A stretch of 64,000 nucleotides of DNA from Eleginops maclovinus (taxonomy: Eukaryota > Chordata > Actinopteri > Perciformes > Eleginopidae), in NCBI RefSeq assembly GCF_036324505.1, contig NC_086352.1, positions 5,319,001-5,383,000 of the forward strand, in the 5' to 3' direction. Position 1 is the first letter of the stretch; each line of letters starts with the position of its first letter. The notes under the pieces are model-generated. The model was not told where the DNA came from. It made no database searches and was given only the letters and a program-made list of their open reading frames with translations. The position numbers and the translations under genes are program-made. Below are positions 23,172 to 34,197 of the stretch, in pieces.

Positions 23172-23190
23172 GTGTGTGTGTGTGTGTGTT
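23172..23190. repeat. (GT)n microsatellite
   Basis: About 9 GT repeats. Confidence 0.9.
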
Positions 23191-23483
23191 TCATGTTTAA
23201 GCAGCTCAGATTAAGGCTGGTTTAAACCTCATCATGGGTACTTTAGAAAGCGTGGCACCAGGGAGCGGGGGTTTGTTGTTGGGGTGGGGGGGGTCTCCAT
23301 AATCTGAGGGCTAATTATGATGTATCCGAGGCTTCCTGTGTGTGTGGCTGCTGAATGCGTCTGATGCACGGGGAGTGCCGGAGCTATTGATCCGGGGCGG
23401 TGGAGGTTAGCGTCGTCACTCTGGAGGAACCGGACCATGGAGCCAAACATGGACTCCACTGCGGCCAGAGTCCTTCTCTAGAC

Positions 23484-23625
23484 CAGTGGTTCGCAACCAG
23501 TGAGAGATCGTCAGGTGTGTCCAATTTCACTGTAGTGCCTGGCTGAGTAATGAAATACTCCTCCAGGCCAGTGGGGGGCAGGAGGTACCGCTTTAATGAC
23601 CTTGATATGAGACGGTGGGGTTAAG
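23484..23625 (+). mobile_element. possible hAT/Charlie-type end
   Basis: CAGTGGTTCGCAACC at 23,484-23,498 matches the common hAT terminus CAGTGGTTCCCAACC. No matching right end was found, so this is at best a fragment. The right limit given is arbitrary. Confidence 0.3.
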
Positions 23626-23966
23626 TGATCAGAGCGGAACAGCAATAGATGCATGTTCTGGTAAATTGGTCCTGGAACAAAACCCCAAGTTTGGATTTAC
23701 TTTCCTCCTCCCTACATCCTCCATTCCTCCCCTACTCCTTGCATCCCTTGTAGCTTTCATCCCTCCTTCCCTAATCCCTTTTTACACCCATCCATCCTTT
23801 CATGCGTCTATTAATCACACTGTATCTGAGTGAGGTTCTACTTTAACTGTACTATGTTATAATTGTTTATGTGATGGAGATGATGCAATTTGTTTGTTGT
23901 TGTTTACCCGCCAAAGGACTGCAGATGGAAATGACCCATTAGCTCAAATCTGGCATAAATCCTCTC

Positions 23967-24345
23967 TTCAGGACCTGAGTGCAGCATGACCAAGGAGGTG
24001 GAATACCAATTCAAACCAAAAGCGAGCTTTTATTCTAAAAGTTGTTTAACAAAAATACAAAGTTTGGGAAATCCAGGACATGAAAAATACTTCACTTGAC
24101 ACGTGAAGGACGGCAACAAACTGACTGAGAACACAAAGGAGAGCAGGACTAAATACAAAGACACCAATCACAACACAAGCCACAGCTGGGGAGGGAGGCA
24201 GAAACACAGGGCAACAGCTGACAACGATGAAACAATCAGACACAAGGAAAACCAGAGACAGGAAGTAAAAGTAGACCGGACACCACGGGGGGAACATTTC
24301 AAAAATAAAACAGGAAAGCACAAACACAAAACAAGGATCCTGACA
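23967..24345 (+). mobile_element. dispersed element copy 2 (unnamed family)
   Basis: Same ordered blocks as 8244-8682: AAAAGCGAGCTTTTATTC, AGGACATGAAAAATACTTC, CAGCTGGGGAGGGAGG, AAACACAGGGCAACAGCTGA, GACAGGAAGTAAAA and a GGATCCTGACAGG end. Non-coding. Confidence 0.7.
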
Positions 24346-24477
24346 GGGATGAATGTACTGGTCATTGTTCAGATACATACATCAATACGCCACTGAGTCT
24401 CATTCAGTAATACACAGTGAATAGGATCCTGGGTCAGTCTGCATAGAGACTGCATTTCAATATATCTGGATGCTAAC

Positions 24478-24580
24478 ACTTAAGTAGATCTTGAATGCAG
24501 GACTTTTATTTGTGCTTTTCTTCCAGTGCTACCTTTACTGTATATATAAGTACAATGTCTGAGTACTTCTTCCACGCTGG
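24478..24580. repeat. degenerate AAGTACTT-type repeat
   Basis: Contains ACTTAAGTAGATCTTGA, AAGTACAATGTCTGAGTACT and TTCTTCCAC. It resembles the family seen as a tandem array at 34,650-34,748. Confidence 0.35.
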
Positions 24581-24721
24581 GTCTACAGGTAGAAATAGCT
24601 GACTCAATATTTACGTGTCGATTAGAGTTTAGACTGAATGCAAACACCATTATAAGAGCGTGTGTTTCCTGAGGTAAAATGCTGAAGGGATGCTGATGCA
24701 ACATGTGTGTGTATTGCATGC

Positions 24722-24722
<1 letters not shown>

Positions 24723-24809
<87 letters not shown>
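24723..24809. repeat. (TG)n microsatellite
   Basis: About 43 TG repeats. Confidence 0.97.
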
Positions 24810-24812
<3 letters not shown>

Positions 24813-25520
24813 GATGGGTTGGTAGCATAAAGTCTGCAGAGGCGTGATGAGGTTGGTTTGATTATTGAGTGACAGGAAGCTCAGGAGAGATGTGCCTGCA
24901 GGCTTCAAGGTCGACAGGATTAGCATTTCAAACCTCTGATCTGAGCGAGCAGCGAGGCGGAGGAGTGGCAGATCCACAATTCGATCTTCCTCCGACTTTC
25001 AGCTGCTCATCGTGTCTTTGAATCGCAGGAGCTAACCTGTCTCATCACACCGTATCACACAGGAAACAGCCGGGCTTCTAACAGCGAGCTGTATCGCTTT
25101 CCATGCTCACTTTGCTGGACTTGATCCTCAGATATTTAGAGTCTGGAACATCTGATATCACCATGAGACTTCCCCACTTCATCACTGACATCGACACCAC
25201 GTTTTCTGACTTTGAATATGAGTAATGTGAGCATTGGATAAAGCCAGGTTCAAAATCCTTGTTTCATGTGGTCGATGTGTTAGGGTCAAAGGTTTCCACA
25301 GAGGGGGTTTGTCTTTGAATCACTCCTTAAAACTGAAAACACTGACATTAAGAGCCATTTCCTGCATGTTTTAGTGTGTATAATGAGTGTGTGACTGGTG
25401 ACCTTTGATAACTGTAAAGCAGGTACAACAGAGGTAAAGAGAGCAGTGAGACACGGCCGGGGTTGGGAGGGTGGGTTAGTGAATGTAATTGGTCCCTGAA
25501 TACATGGTTCTGAAAGTCAT
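24810..25520. other. no recognised feature
   Basis: Unique-looking sequence. Confidence 0.4.
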
Positions 25521-25522
25521 CT

Positions 25523-25934
25523 GAATACAGTTAGGTGTTTCAACAAAGCAACACATTCAGATTACTTTTGGAATACTTTATCCTTCCATCACAGATTGGT
25601 ATGTTTTGCTGTACAGGAGACTCAACTCCCAGTGCTTTTTAGGATCAGACGTGGAGTGCTCTGATGCAGATGGTGTATTGGCGGCTGGAAGACACAAGGA
25701 CCACTGGACCAACATGTTCGAAGTGGTGTCGATATCGCCATGATTTGAACGCAGACCTTCCTTCCTCTATGTTTCGTTGAAACGCTCCTTTTTTCTATCC
25801 ACTCCTCCGGTTCCATCTGCGGCAGGACTAGGTTTTGTGAGCTGTGATGAATCCTGTGGGCTGTAGCTTTAGTGAGGAACCAATCATTCCAAGAAGTATT
25901 CCAAAATGCATTTACTTCAGGTGTAACTGTAATC
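25523..25934. mobile_element. possible terminal-inverted-repeat element
   Basis: The left side reads GAATACAGTTA (25,523) then TTTTGGAATACTT (25,566-25,578). The right side, read in reverse, gives GATTACAGTTA (from 25,934) then TTTTGGAATACTT (to 25,894). The arms match apart from a gap of about 12 nt. The interior minus-strand frame of 104 codons shows no transposase motif. Boundaries and target duplication are unclear. Confidence 0.45.
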
Positions 25935-26394
25935 ATATTACTCGCCTTTCAAATATAACACGAGGTGGACTTAGAAGCTTCTCGTTGAAGTTGAACAGCA
26001 TTTATTGATGCAATAGCGTAGTGTTTACAAAGGAACACAGCTGTGGGGCTTGTATTCAAATCACAGATCCACAGTCCACATAGAGCGGTTGCATGGATAA
26101 AAGAGACCGTTCCTCTATCTAACATCCGGTTTCATAGAGTCCCTCTCGCATTTAGTCTTCTTCCATTGGCTGACGGCGGCAGCGGGTCCGGGTCCAAGAC
26201 TCTTAGCACATGGTTGATTGATCAGATCTTCAGTCGCCCTCAAAGAGAGGCGTAACCAAATGGCATCCTTCATAACGTATTTCATAACACTTCTTTAGCC
26301 AGGAAAGTTCCATAATCAAGCACTAACACACATATTGATTATTCTCACACTACGACATACTTTATTGTAATGACACGCACACACAGAGGGGCGG
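25935..26394. other. no recognised feature
   Basis: Unique-looking sequence before the minisatellite block. Confidence 0.4.
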
Positions 26395-27080
26395 GGTGTA
26401 GAGGTAGGGTGTAGAGGTAGGGTGTACAGGCAGGGTGTAGAGGTAGGGTGTAGAGGTAGCGTGTAGAGGCAGGGTGTAGAGGCAGGGTGTAGAGGCAGGG
26501 TGTAGAGGCAGGGTGTAGAGGTAGGGTGTAGAGGTAGGGTGTAGAGGTAGGGTGTACAGGCAGGGTGTAGAGGTAGGGTGTAGATGCAGGGTGTAGAGGT
26601 AGGGTGTAGAGGTAGCCTGTAGAGGCAGGGTGTAGAGGCAGGGTGTAGAGGCAGGGTGTAGAGGCAGGGTGTAGAGGTAGGGTGTAGAGGTAGGGTGTAG
26701 AGGTAGGGTGTACAGGCAGGGTGTAGAGGTAGGGTGTAGATGCAGGGTGTAGAGGTAGCCTGTAGAGGCAGGGTGTAGAGGCAGGGTGTAGAGGTAGGGT
26801 GTAGATGCAGGGTGTAGAGGTAGCCTGTAGAGGCAGGGTGTAGAGGCAGGGTGTAGAGGTAGGGTGTAGAGGTAGGGTGTAGAGGTAGGGTGTACAGGCA
26901 GGGTGTAGAGGTAGGGTGTAGATGCAGGGTGTAGAGGTAGCCTGTAGAGGCAGGGTGTAGAGGCAAGGTGTAGAGGTAGGGTGTAAAGATAGGTTGTAGA
27001 GGCAGGGTGTAGAGACAGGGTGTAGTCTTGCTTTGCAGGGTGTAGAGGCAGGGTGTAGTCTTGCTTTGCAGGGTGTAGAG
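26395..27080. repeat. 13-bp minisatellite
   Basis: Units of GGTGTAGAGGTAG or GGTGTAGAGGCAG with ACAGG, ATGCA and GCCTG variants. The distinctive AGCCTGTAGAGGCAG recurs at spacings that are multiples of 13 (143, 65 and 117 bp). Because 3 x 13 = 39, the minus strand keeps an open frame of 216 codons with a 13-residue period (LYTLPLHP-type). I read this as a repeat artefact. The right end has two copies of a TCTTGCTTTGCAGG insert. Confidence 0.95.
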
Positions 27081-27085
27081 GTTAG

Positions 27086-27815
27086 TTCCTCGTTCCCTGG
27101 TCTTTTGACTCGTGGTCTTTTGGCTCCTGGTCTTTTTGCGCCTGGTCTTTTGGCTCCTGGTCTTTGGACTCCTGGTCTTTTGACTCCTGGTCTGTCTCCT
27201 GGTCTTTGGACTCCTGGTCTTTTGACTCCTGGTCTGTCTCCTGGTCTTTTGACTCCTGGTCTTTTGACTCCTGGTCTGTCTCCTGGTCTGTCTCCTGGTC
27301 TTTTGACTCCTGGTCTTTTGGCTCCTGGTCTTTTGGCTCCTGGTCTTTTGGCTCCTGGTCTTTGGACTCCTGATCTTTTGACTCCTGGTCTGTCTCCTGG
27401 TCTGTCTCCTGGTCTTTTGACTCCTGGTCTTTTGGCTCCTGGTCTTTTGGCTCCTGGTCTTTGGACTCCTGGTCTTTGGACTCCTGGTCTTTGGACTCCT
27501 GGTCTTTTTGCTCCTGGTCTGTCTCCTGATCTTTTGACTCCTGGTCTTTTGGCTCCTGGTCTTTTGACTCCTGGTCTTTGGACTCCTGATCTTTTGACTC
27601 CTGGTCTGTCTCCTGGTCTGTCTCCTGGTCTTTTGACTCCTGGTCTTTTGGCTCCTGGTCTTTTGACTCCTGGTCTTTGGACTCCTGATCTTTTGACTCC
27701 TGGTCTGTCTCCTGGTCTGTCTCCTGGTCTTTTGACTCCTGGTCTTTTGGCTCCTGGTCTTTTGGCTCCTGGTCTTTGGACTCCTGGTCTTTTGACTCCT
27801 GGTCTTTCGTCTGTA
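27086..27815. repeat. 15/12-bp minisatellite open on both strands
   Basis: 15-bp units (GACTCCTGGTCTTTT, with GGCTCC and TTGGACTCC forms) are mixed with 12-bp TGTCTCCTGGTC units. Both lengths are multiples of three, so long frames survive: 262 codons on the plus strand (TPGLLAPGL-type) and 248 codons on the minus strand (SKDQE, PKDQE, TDQE). The series GGACTCCTGATC...TGTCTCC TGTCTCC recurs at about 27,364, 27,580 and 27,679, showing a higher-order period of 99 bp in the last part. No splice or promoter evidence supports translation. Confidence 0.95.
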
Positions 27816-27829
27816 TTTTAGATTCCACT

Positions 27830-28438
27830 CGTCTGCCCTCCTGTTTCTTCGTCTTCCCTGTTCCTTTCTACTTCTTTCGGTTTAGCCTTGCCTTCTTCTG
27901 CAGTTTTTGTTTCTTCAACAGCTTGCATTTTCTACTTTTTGTTTAGACCCATATATCCGCCTCCCCGATTTCTGTACTGCTCTTGGGTCCGCATTATTGG
28001 CAAACCATGACAGACTTTATCCCAAAAGGAAACCAGCCGTGTAAAAACCTTATTAGAAGAAACCCATGTTGTCCGTTTTGTGGTTAAAATAACCTTTCTT
28101 TGTGAAAGGAAATCTGAAATGGGACAAAGTGTTTCAGAAAGTCCTGTTGACCCTCAGGAACATGATATTTACAAGGTAATTTAAATCACATGATTGGCTT
28201 TGTTTATTTATTTTGTATTCAATAAAAGTGCTTTAGGGGATCCAAAACAATACAGTAAACACAGGGAGGTAATTACAGTCTGCCTGTGGACTAATTGAAT
28301 AATATTGATTATGGGATGTGTTGCTGAGGCTGCAGAAACACTCAGAGGAAGTCAATGAGTATATAACACAATGTTAATGAATCTGAAAGATCAAACAGTT
28401 TGTTAGAAATGGGGAAACGTGAGTCTTAATTAAAGGAT
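27830..28438. other. no recognised feature
   Basis: Pyrimidine-rich at first, then AT-rich unique-looking sequence. Confidence 0.4.
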
Positions 28439-28858
28439 CATAGCCCAACATTAGCCGCCTTTAGCTTAACGGTGGAGACGTGAAGTCATGTGACCGTGCT
28501 GTAGTTCCTTTATAGCCCAACATTAGCCGCCTTTAGCTTAGCGGTGGTGAGGTGAAGTCATGTGACCGTGCTGTAGTTCCTTTATAGCCCAACATTAGCC
28601 GCCTTTAGCTTAGCGGTGGTGAGGTGAAGTCATGTGACCGTGCTGTAGTTCCTTTATAGCCCAACATTAGCCTCCTTTAGCTTAGCGGTGGAGACGTGAA
28701 GTCATGTGACCGTGCTGTAGTTCCTTTATAGCCCAACATTAGCCTCCTTTAGCTTAACGGTGGTGACGTGAAGTCATGTGACCGTGCTGTAGTTCCTTTA
28801 TAGCCCAACATTAGCCTCCTTTAGCTTAGCGGTGGTGAAATGAACTGGGGTGCACCCT
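28439..28858 (-). repeat. 72-bp satellite array 3, about 6 units
   Basis: Starts inside a unit (ATAGCCCAACATTAGCCGCC) and runs to GCGGTGGTGA near 28,838. The last unit then decays and is broken by the element at 28,863-29,411. Confidence 0.95.
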
Positions 28859-28860
28859 CT

Positions 28861-29413
28861 ATTACGACATGCCTCTATTCGAACACAATTTTAGTACCGA
28901 CATCCCGACAGTGTACCCAGGCGCGTCGGGGCATCGTCTTCCTTTCATTTGTTTGTGTCTTGTTAACATATTCTTTTTGAACATACTCAGTTTATGTTAT
29001 GTAATATAATACAGCCTGTTGGTGTAATGGATGCACTGACTGGTTGGCACTCCATTTCGTTGTTGTCCTGATCGCTCTGCATCCGATCTGCAAGGGAGTC
29101 GCTCAAAGAAAGCTAAAGCTATGCAAGCCATCGAGGCTGCTCCCAATTCTGCGGAGCTGTAGACCGGAGCTGATGGGATGACGACGGAGAGACTTCGAGG
29201 AGCAGTGGCGGTGGATTCGGGAGGGCTATCAGAAGCGTCCATGAGGGAGGAAGGGGGCCTGCGTGTCTGACAGTGTCAACTACCGCTCCGAATGCTTCCA
29301 CTTAAGTGAGCTATGCAGACCCAACGCACCATGTCGGGATGTTTGAAAAAATGGAAATACCTCTACTCAGACAATTAGACGTCAATGTCAGAGTAGAGGT
29401 ATGTCGGAATAGC
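28861..29413. mobile_element. TA-flanked MITE inserted in 72-bp array
   Basis: The left end reads TA then TTACGACATGCCTCTATTC. The right end, in reverse, reads TA then TTCCGACATACCTCTACTC, so a terminal inverted repeat of about 25 bp is flanked by TA. An inner pair, ACATCCCGACA (about 28,898) and TGTCGGGATGT (29,332), adds symmetry. The minus-strand 81-codon frame inside is not recognisable as a transposase. TA flanks suit a Tc1/mariner-related or other TA-targeting non-autonomous element. Confidence 0.75.
29357..29402. repeat. 17-bp inverted repeat, one mismatch
   Basis: ATACCTCTACTCAGACA (29,357-29,373) and TGTCAGAGTAGAGGTAT (29,386-29,402) pair at 16 of 17 positions around a 12-nt loop. 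The right arm is also the right terminal repeat of the MITE, so the left arm is an extra inverted copy of that end. Confidence 0.9.
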
Positions 29414-29447
29414 AGTGCTCTAGTTCCTTTATAGCCCAACATTAGCT
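29413..29447 (-). repeat. 72-bp unit remnant beyond the MITE
   Basis: TGCTCTAGTTCC followed by TTTATAGCCCAACATTAGC resumes the 72-bp unit at the point where array 3 was interrupted. Confidence 0.85.
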
Positions 29448-29644
29448 TAAGTTGCTTGAGAGTATTTGTGTGAGATCCAATGGGATTGATGGAGATGTTA
29501 TTTTCCTGTAAAGAAACAGATGGACATTGTTTCGCCCTCTGCTGCTGGACATGTTTCACTTCATTCCTCACGCATTCTGTCTCCTCCTTTTAATCCTAAC
29601 TAAACACCTTTCTCATGTGGTGTATTAAATCTGGAGATATATCA

Positions 29645-30226
29645 GGGCAGATACTCCCTGAGGTCAGAGGAAGGTTGGGTGGAAGAAGAGTGAAAAACAA
29701 CATCTGGAATACGTTAAAGATGCCCTAGGTCACCGAGTGGGGCATACAAAGTTAGGGCCTAGGTGGTATAGTAAATCAGTTCAGATACAGTTGTTCACTC
29801 CCTGAGGTCGTAGAGAGTGCAGAGAGTGATGTGGTACAACAGGAGGTTGTATAACAAACCTCTGGACTACGTCAGAAGACCTCCAGGGATGAGCAAGGCA
29901 AAGACTAACGTATATCTCACCTTATACGGGTACCCGCAAGACATGGTGTACGAACGTATAGCTCACCTTATGTGGGTACACATCCTCATAGAACATTGCA
30001 GTTTGACACACACACACACACACACACACACATTTCTCCTATAAAGTGTATGCACAAAGACTGTTCGGGGACTTCCACATTTGGCTCTGGGAACCTCATA
30101 TGGCCCGTGTTGGTGTCTGATACTATGCTGTTGTAATACACCTTATTATATACGAGCTGGTGTCTCCGGAGACTTCTTCATCATCTTCACAAACATCGCT
30201 ACAAGATAAACTTCACTCACTTCTGT
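29645..30226 (+). mobile_element. LTR-like sequence, copy A (probable solo LTR)
   Basis: Matches 47,590-47,986 in order and orientation. Landmarks are GAGAGTGCAGAGA, ACGTCAGA..ACCTCCA.GGATGAG, a TATA box (TATAAA at 30,040), TTGGCTCTGGGAACCTC, and GCTGGTGTCTCCGGAGACTT before a CATCGCTACAAG end. The poly(A) signal is decayed (AATACA, 30,135). CTCCCTGAGGTC occurs twice (29,651 and 29,799), suggesting a tandem duplication inside the U3-like part. No gag, pol or env is nearby. Whether this is endogenous-retroviral or Gypsy-type cannot be told. Confidence 0.6.
30006..30032. repeat. (AC)n microsatellite within LTR
   Basis: About 13 AC repeats, sitting just upstream of the TATA box. Copy B has only a few here. 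Confidence 0.95.
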
Positions 30227-30317
30227 GTTCTCATTTACATTTTAACACCGCGCTGATTTCACCACATTTCATCACACCGGCTTCATTCTATCAGCACACA
30301 CACACCTCTGCATACAG

Positions 30318-30337
30318 GTGTGTGTGTGTGTGTGTGT
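30318..30337. repeat. (GT)n microsatellite
   Basis: About 10 GT repeats. Confidence 0.9.
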
Positions 30338-30339
30338 TC

Positions 30340-32100
30340 TTTCCTTCCTTCTGAGGCTGTACTCATCCTTCACACATGTATTTTCACACATTAGCATGCC
30401 CATTACCATAACTAATGACACAATTAATGCTCCTCATATCTGTGGTGCGGGCCATTAGCTGCGCAGCCCTGCGGCGTCCTGTCATTATGTTTCTGCACAG
30501 AGCAGGAAGTGAGGATAAAAGCAAAGCAGCATCAGAACAGAGATGTAAGAGAAGAACAATTAAGATGTCGGGACGACGGCTTTACTCTGCAGCTGCTGCT
30601 CACTATCTACAGTGAATGAAGTAAAAGCAGGGTTTAAATGACTAATCAAAGGGGAATGAATGCAGTTATTTAATGGCAGGAGTGTCAACATTAGAAGTTT
30701 GCAAACAATAATGATCTGCATCTGTTCAGCCAACACAGCTATCTGTGTGTGTCTGGATTCACACAGAAGAATCAATGGATGTGCTTTCAGAGTTTTACAT
30801 GTGTGGTGCTGGTGGACTTGAGTTAATTACTCACCATTTAGATGTATTAATTGACCAATCAGAAGCTACCGACTCTATGCAAGTAATACTCAAATCCACC
30901 ACTAACTTCCCGAGAACCAGGTTTATTTACGGTTTTCCATAAAGAAGATGCACTTAATCCCTTTAAGCGATCTGATTGGATTCTGGTACCTGTAAGGAGG
31001 CGTGGCCCTACCTGAGTGTGTGCGGCAGTGGCCTTAAGAGCTTCCAATCCAAATAAAAATGGGTGTTTTTATTCCAGAGTAAAGGGTGTTACGCTTCTCT
31101 CCTTACAATTTGACAATCCTTTTTTCCGAGCAAATATCCAGGAATCGTCGTGATAGGTCAGAATCTCAAAAATGGGACCTGGATCAGTGATTGCTGGGTT
31201 GATATGCTGCAGGCAGAGGCAGATACACACCCTGTTGTACTAAAATGTGGTGTGGGGTCTATTTTCCTATAAGCTGGGGCTTCATTCCACTTGGTTAAGA
31301 GATTTCAGCAAAAAAGAAACCCCTGAAGTCCAAGGTATTTTCCATAAGGTGGAGGCTTTGTGTCACTATGCAGCTGCCTCCCTCGGGCTGCATAGTGACA
31401 CAATCAATCACAAACATTAGCACAATGTTTCCGCATGTTTAACTTTATATGTAATGCATAAAGCGATGCAAAATATAATGCATTTGGAACTTGGTTACAT
31501 CGTTTCCTCTCTTCTGATTGCACAGACATTGCAAACAGCAGTAAAGTCAGAGCGTTGTGGTCTGAATATCCGTCCGTCTGACACAAGCTGTCACAGCGCT
31601 GACCGCTGCTCTGTAATTTGCATCTTAAACACTTTTATTTCTATATTTGTTCAGCTCACGCCGGACGAAATGTTCCCCGTTCCACTCTTATTTCAATTTC
31701 AGATGTGTGCCTTCCCTGACAGCTCTGATTTGAGACAATAAAAGGAACGCCATCCAACAGATATTTATCTCAGCCGGGTCGCTTCGCTTTCAGTGTCAGA
31801 GCAGTGACATGTCTTTTCATCACAGCTGGGTTTAACTGTCTGCAGCCGGACGGCAGGCGAGGCTCTGAAATTATCCCATCATGCTCTGGGAGACGTCCGC
31901 CTAACAAAGGAGACGCCGCTGCTGCTGGATCTGTGCTGCAGATTAGAAGCTGGACCTGTTGACCGACGACGGAGCGGTTCATGGTGCTAAACGCTGCCAT
32001 CATTTGGTTTGTGTAAAACTATATAATCTGGTGGTCAACAAAATTACACCATGCAAATTGTGCTTGTCCAAGCTGCTGAAGAAAACTGCCAGAAAACAAT
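30340..32100. other. no recognised gene
   Basis: About 1.8 kb of unique-looking sequence apart from the hairpin at 31,358-31,403. Confidence 0.4.
31358..31403. repeat. perfect 17-bp inverted repeat (hairpin)
   Basis: TTGTGTCACTATGCAGC (31,358-31,374) and GCTGCATAGTGACACAA (31,387-31,403) are exact reverse complements around a 12-nt loop. Confidence 0.95.
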
Positions 32101-32119
32101 ATTTCTGTTGGAAACGGGA

Positions 32120-32300
32120 TGATAGGAAAATAGTGGGACATTTTTAAAAGCAGAAATTTAGAGAAAAAATCTGAATTTTTAGGAAAAAAATGAACATTTT
32201 GAAGAAATAATCAGAAATGAGAAAAAGTCCAAATTTGGAGCAACTTATTTGGAAGACAAAAAGAATGAATTTAATAAGAGAGTAAATATGGGGTGGATGT
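32120..32300 (+). repeat. A-rich degenerate repeat, copy 2
   Basis: GGAAAATAGTGGGACATTTT followed by repeated AAAAATCTGAATTTTTAGG-like motifs and AAAAAGTCCAAATTTGG. Same family as 19,325-19,650. The LINE 3' end lies immediately to the right. Confidence 0.6.
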
Positions 32301-32316
32301 CCGGTGGGTCTACCAG

Positions 32317-34197
32317 TTTCAAGGTTTCAAGGTTTTATTGGTCATATGCACAGCAGATACAGCGTATATGTTGGCAATGAAAATCTTATGTCCCATGCTC
32401 CTCCAACAACTCAACATACATGGTGCAGATAAGATAAATAAAATAGTGCAGAAAGAGAGAAGAATATTTACAGTAACAACAATAAAGATTTGAGGATGTG
32501 AAATATATACATATGTGGAATACATTGAGAGTATTTAAACACTTTACACTGTTGAATGAGGAGGTATGGGCAGATGCATATATTATGTATAACAGATGTA
32601 TATGGCAGATATGTATAATATATAGATATGTGTACTATACACAGATATGTATGGCAGATGTGTATAATATATATGTATGTGTGTACTATAAACAGATGTG
32701 AGTAGACATTCACACAGCTCAGGAGTTCAGCAGTCTTATAGCCTGTGGTATAAAACTGTCTCTGAGTCTGGTGGTCTTGGTCCGGATGCTGCGGTACCGT
32801 CTGCCAGACGGCAGCAGACAGAACAGATTGGTGCTGGGGTGATGGGGGTCCTTTAATATCCTACCGGCCTTCTTCCTACACCGCTGGGTGTAGAGGTCCT
32901 CCATGGATGGCAGCTCCGTCCTGGTGATGTGCTGAGCAGTTTTCACCACCCTCTGTAGAGTCTTACGGTTGAGGGCGGTGCAACTGCCATACCAGGCGGT
33001 GATGCAGCCAGTCAGGATACTCTCGATGGTGCACCTGTAGAAGTTGCAGAGTATCCTGGAGTCCATGTTGAACTTCCGCAGCCTGCGGAGGAAGAAGAGC
33101 CGCTGTCGAGCCGTCTTGGATATGACCCTGGTGTGATGTGTCCATGTCAGGTCCTCACTGATGTTTACCCCGAGGAACCTGAAGCTGCTGACTCTCTCCA
33201 CAGGAGTCCCGTCGATGGTGATGGGTGTGTGTGCCTCTCTCTGCCTCTTCCTGTAGTCCACAATCAGCTCCTTTGTTTTGCTGACGTTGAGATGGAGGTT
33301 GTTGTCCTGGCACCAAGATGTCAGGGCTCTGACCTCCTCTCTGTACGCCGTCTCGTCGCCGTCTGTGATCAGGCCGATGACGGTCGTGTCGTCAGCAAAC
33401 TTGATGATGGTGTTGGAGCTGTGTGTGGCTACGCAGTCGTGCGTGAACAGGGAGTAGAGGAGAGGGCTGAGCACACAACCCTGAGGGGCTCCGGTGTTGA
33501 GGGTCAAGGTGGAGGATGTGATGTTCCCCATCCGCACTGCCTGGGATCTGCCCGTCAGGAAGCTCATGATCCAGTCACAGAGGGCGCTGTTGAGCCCAAG
33601 GTCCCTGAGCTTAATGATGAGCTTGGAGGGCACAATGGTGTTGAATGCTGAACTGTAGTCAATGAACAGCATTCTCACATAAGTGTTCCTCTGGTCCAGG
33701 TGGGAGAGGGCAGTGTGGAGGGTGAGGGAGATGGCATCATCCGTGGACCTGTTTCCTCTGTAGGCAAACTGCAGGGGGTCCAGTGAGTCAGGGAGGGAGG
33801 AGGTGATAAAAGTTTTGACTAACCGCTCAAAGCACTTCATGATGATGGAGGTGAGTGCAACTGGGCGGTAGTCATTGAGGCAGATGGGTTTTGTCTTTTT
33901 GGGGACAGGGACAATGATGGACTCTTTAAAACATGTGGGGACTACAGACTGGAGCAGTGACCTATTGAAAATGTCTGTGAACACATCTGCCAGCTGAACT
34001 GCACACACCTTGAGAGCACGGCCAGGGATGCCATCAGGTCCAGGAGCCCTGTGTGCGTGGATCCTTTTCAGAGATCTACACACATCTGCACTGGTTAAAA
34101 GCAGTGAGCAGGGATCCTGGGCCTTCTGACCCTCCACAGCCAGCGGCCTCTCAAAGCGTGCATAAAATGTGTTCAGTTCATCTGGGAGAGAGTGGAC
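32317..34197 (-). mobile_element. 5'-truncated LINE (CR1/L2/Rex-type), copy 1
   Basis: The element runs on the minus strand from a break near 34,197 to a 3' end at about 32,317. There the tail is two TTTCAAGG repeats as read on the plus strand, after an AATAAAACC-type ending. Its 3' UTR holds an AT-rich TATGTATAATATATA-type duplication at 32,570-32,690. Only the reverse transcriptase half remains, as is usual for 5'-truncated LINE insertions. The same sequence reappears at 63,785-64,000, with about 94% identity by eye over roughly 215 bp. Confidence 0.9.

Larger units (their letters stand above)
21552..23480. other. no recognised gene
   Basis: Contains C16 at 22,232-22,247, (CCT)n at 22,457-22,493 and (GT)n at 23,172-23,190. 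Otherwise it is unique-looking. No exon-like frame was identified. Confidence 0.4.

Noticed and set aside
24480..24977. 165-codon minus-strand frame
   Set aside because: Kept open mainly by the (TG)n tract; the rest has no domain.
26316..26966. 216-codon minus-strand frame rich in LYTLPLHP
   Set aside because: Purely the 39-bp reading of a 13-bp minisatellite.
27033..27821. 262-codon plus-strand frame (TPGLLAPGL repeats)
   Set aside because: It is the complementary reading of a 15/12-bp minisatellite that is open on both strands, with no supporting gene structure.
33133..33651. 172-codon plus-strand frame
   Set aside because: Antisense shadow of the LINE reverse transcriptase.
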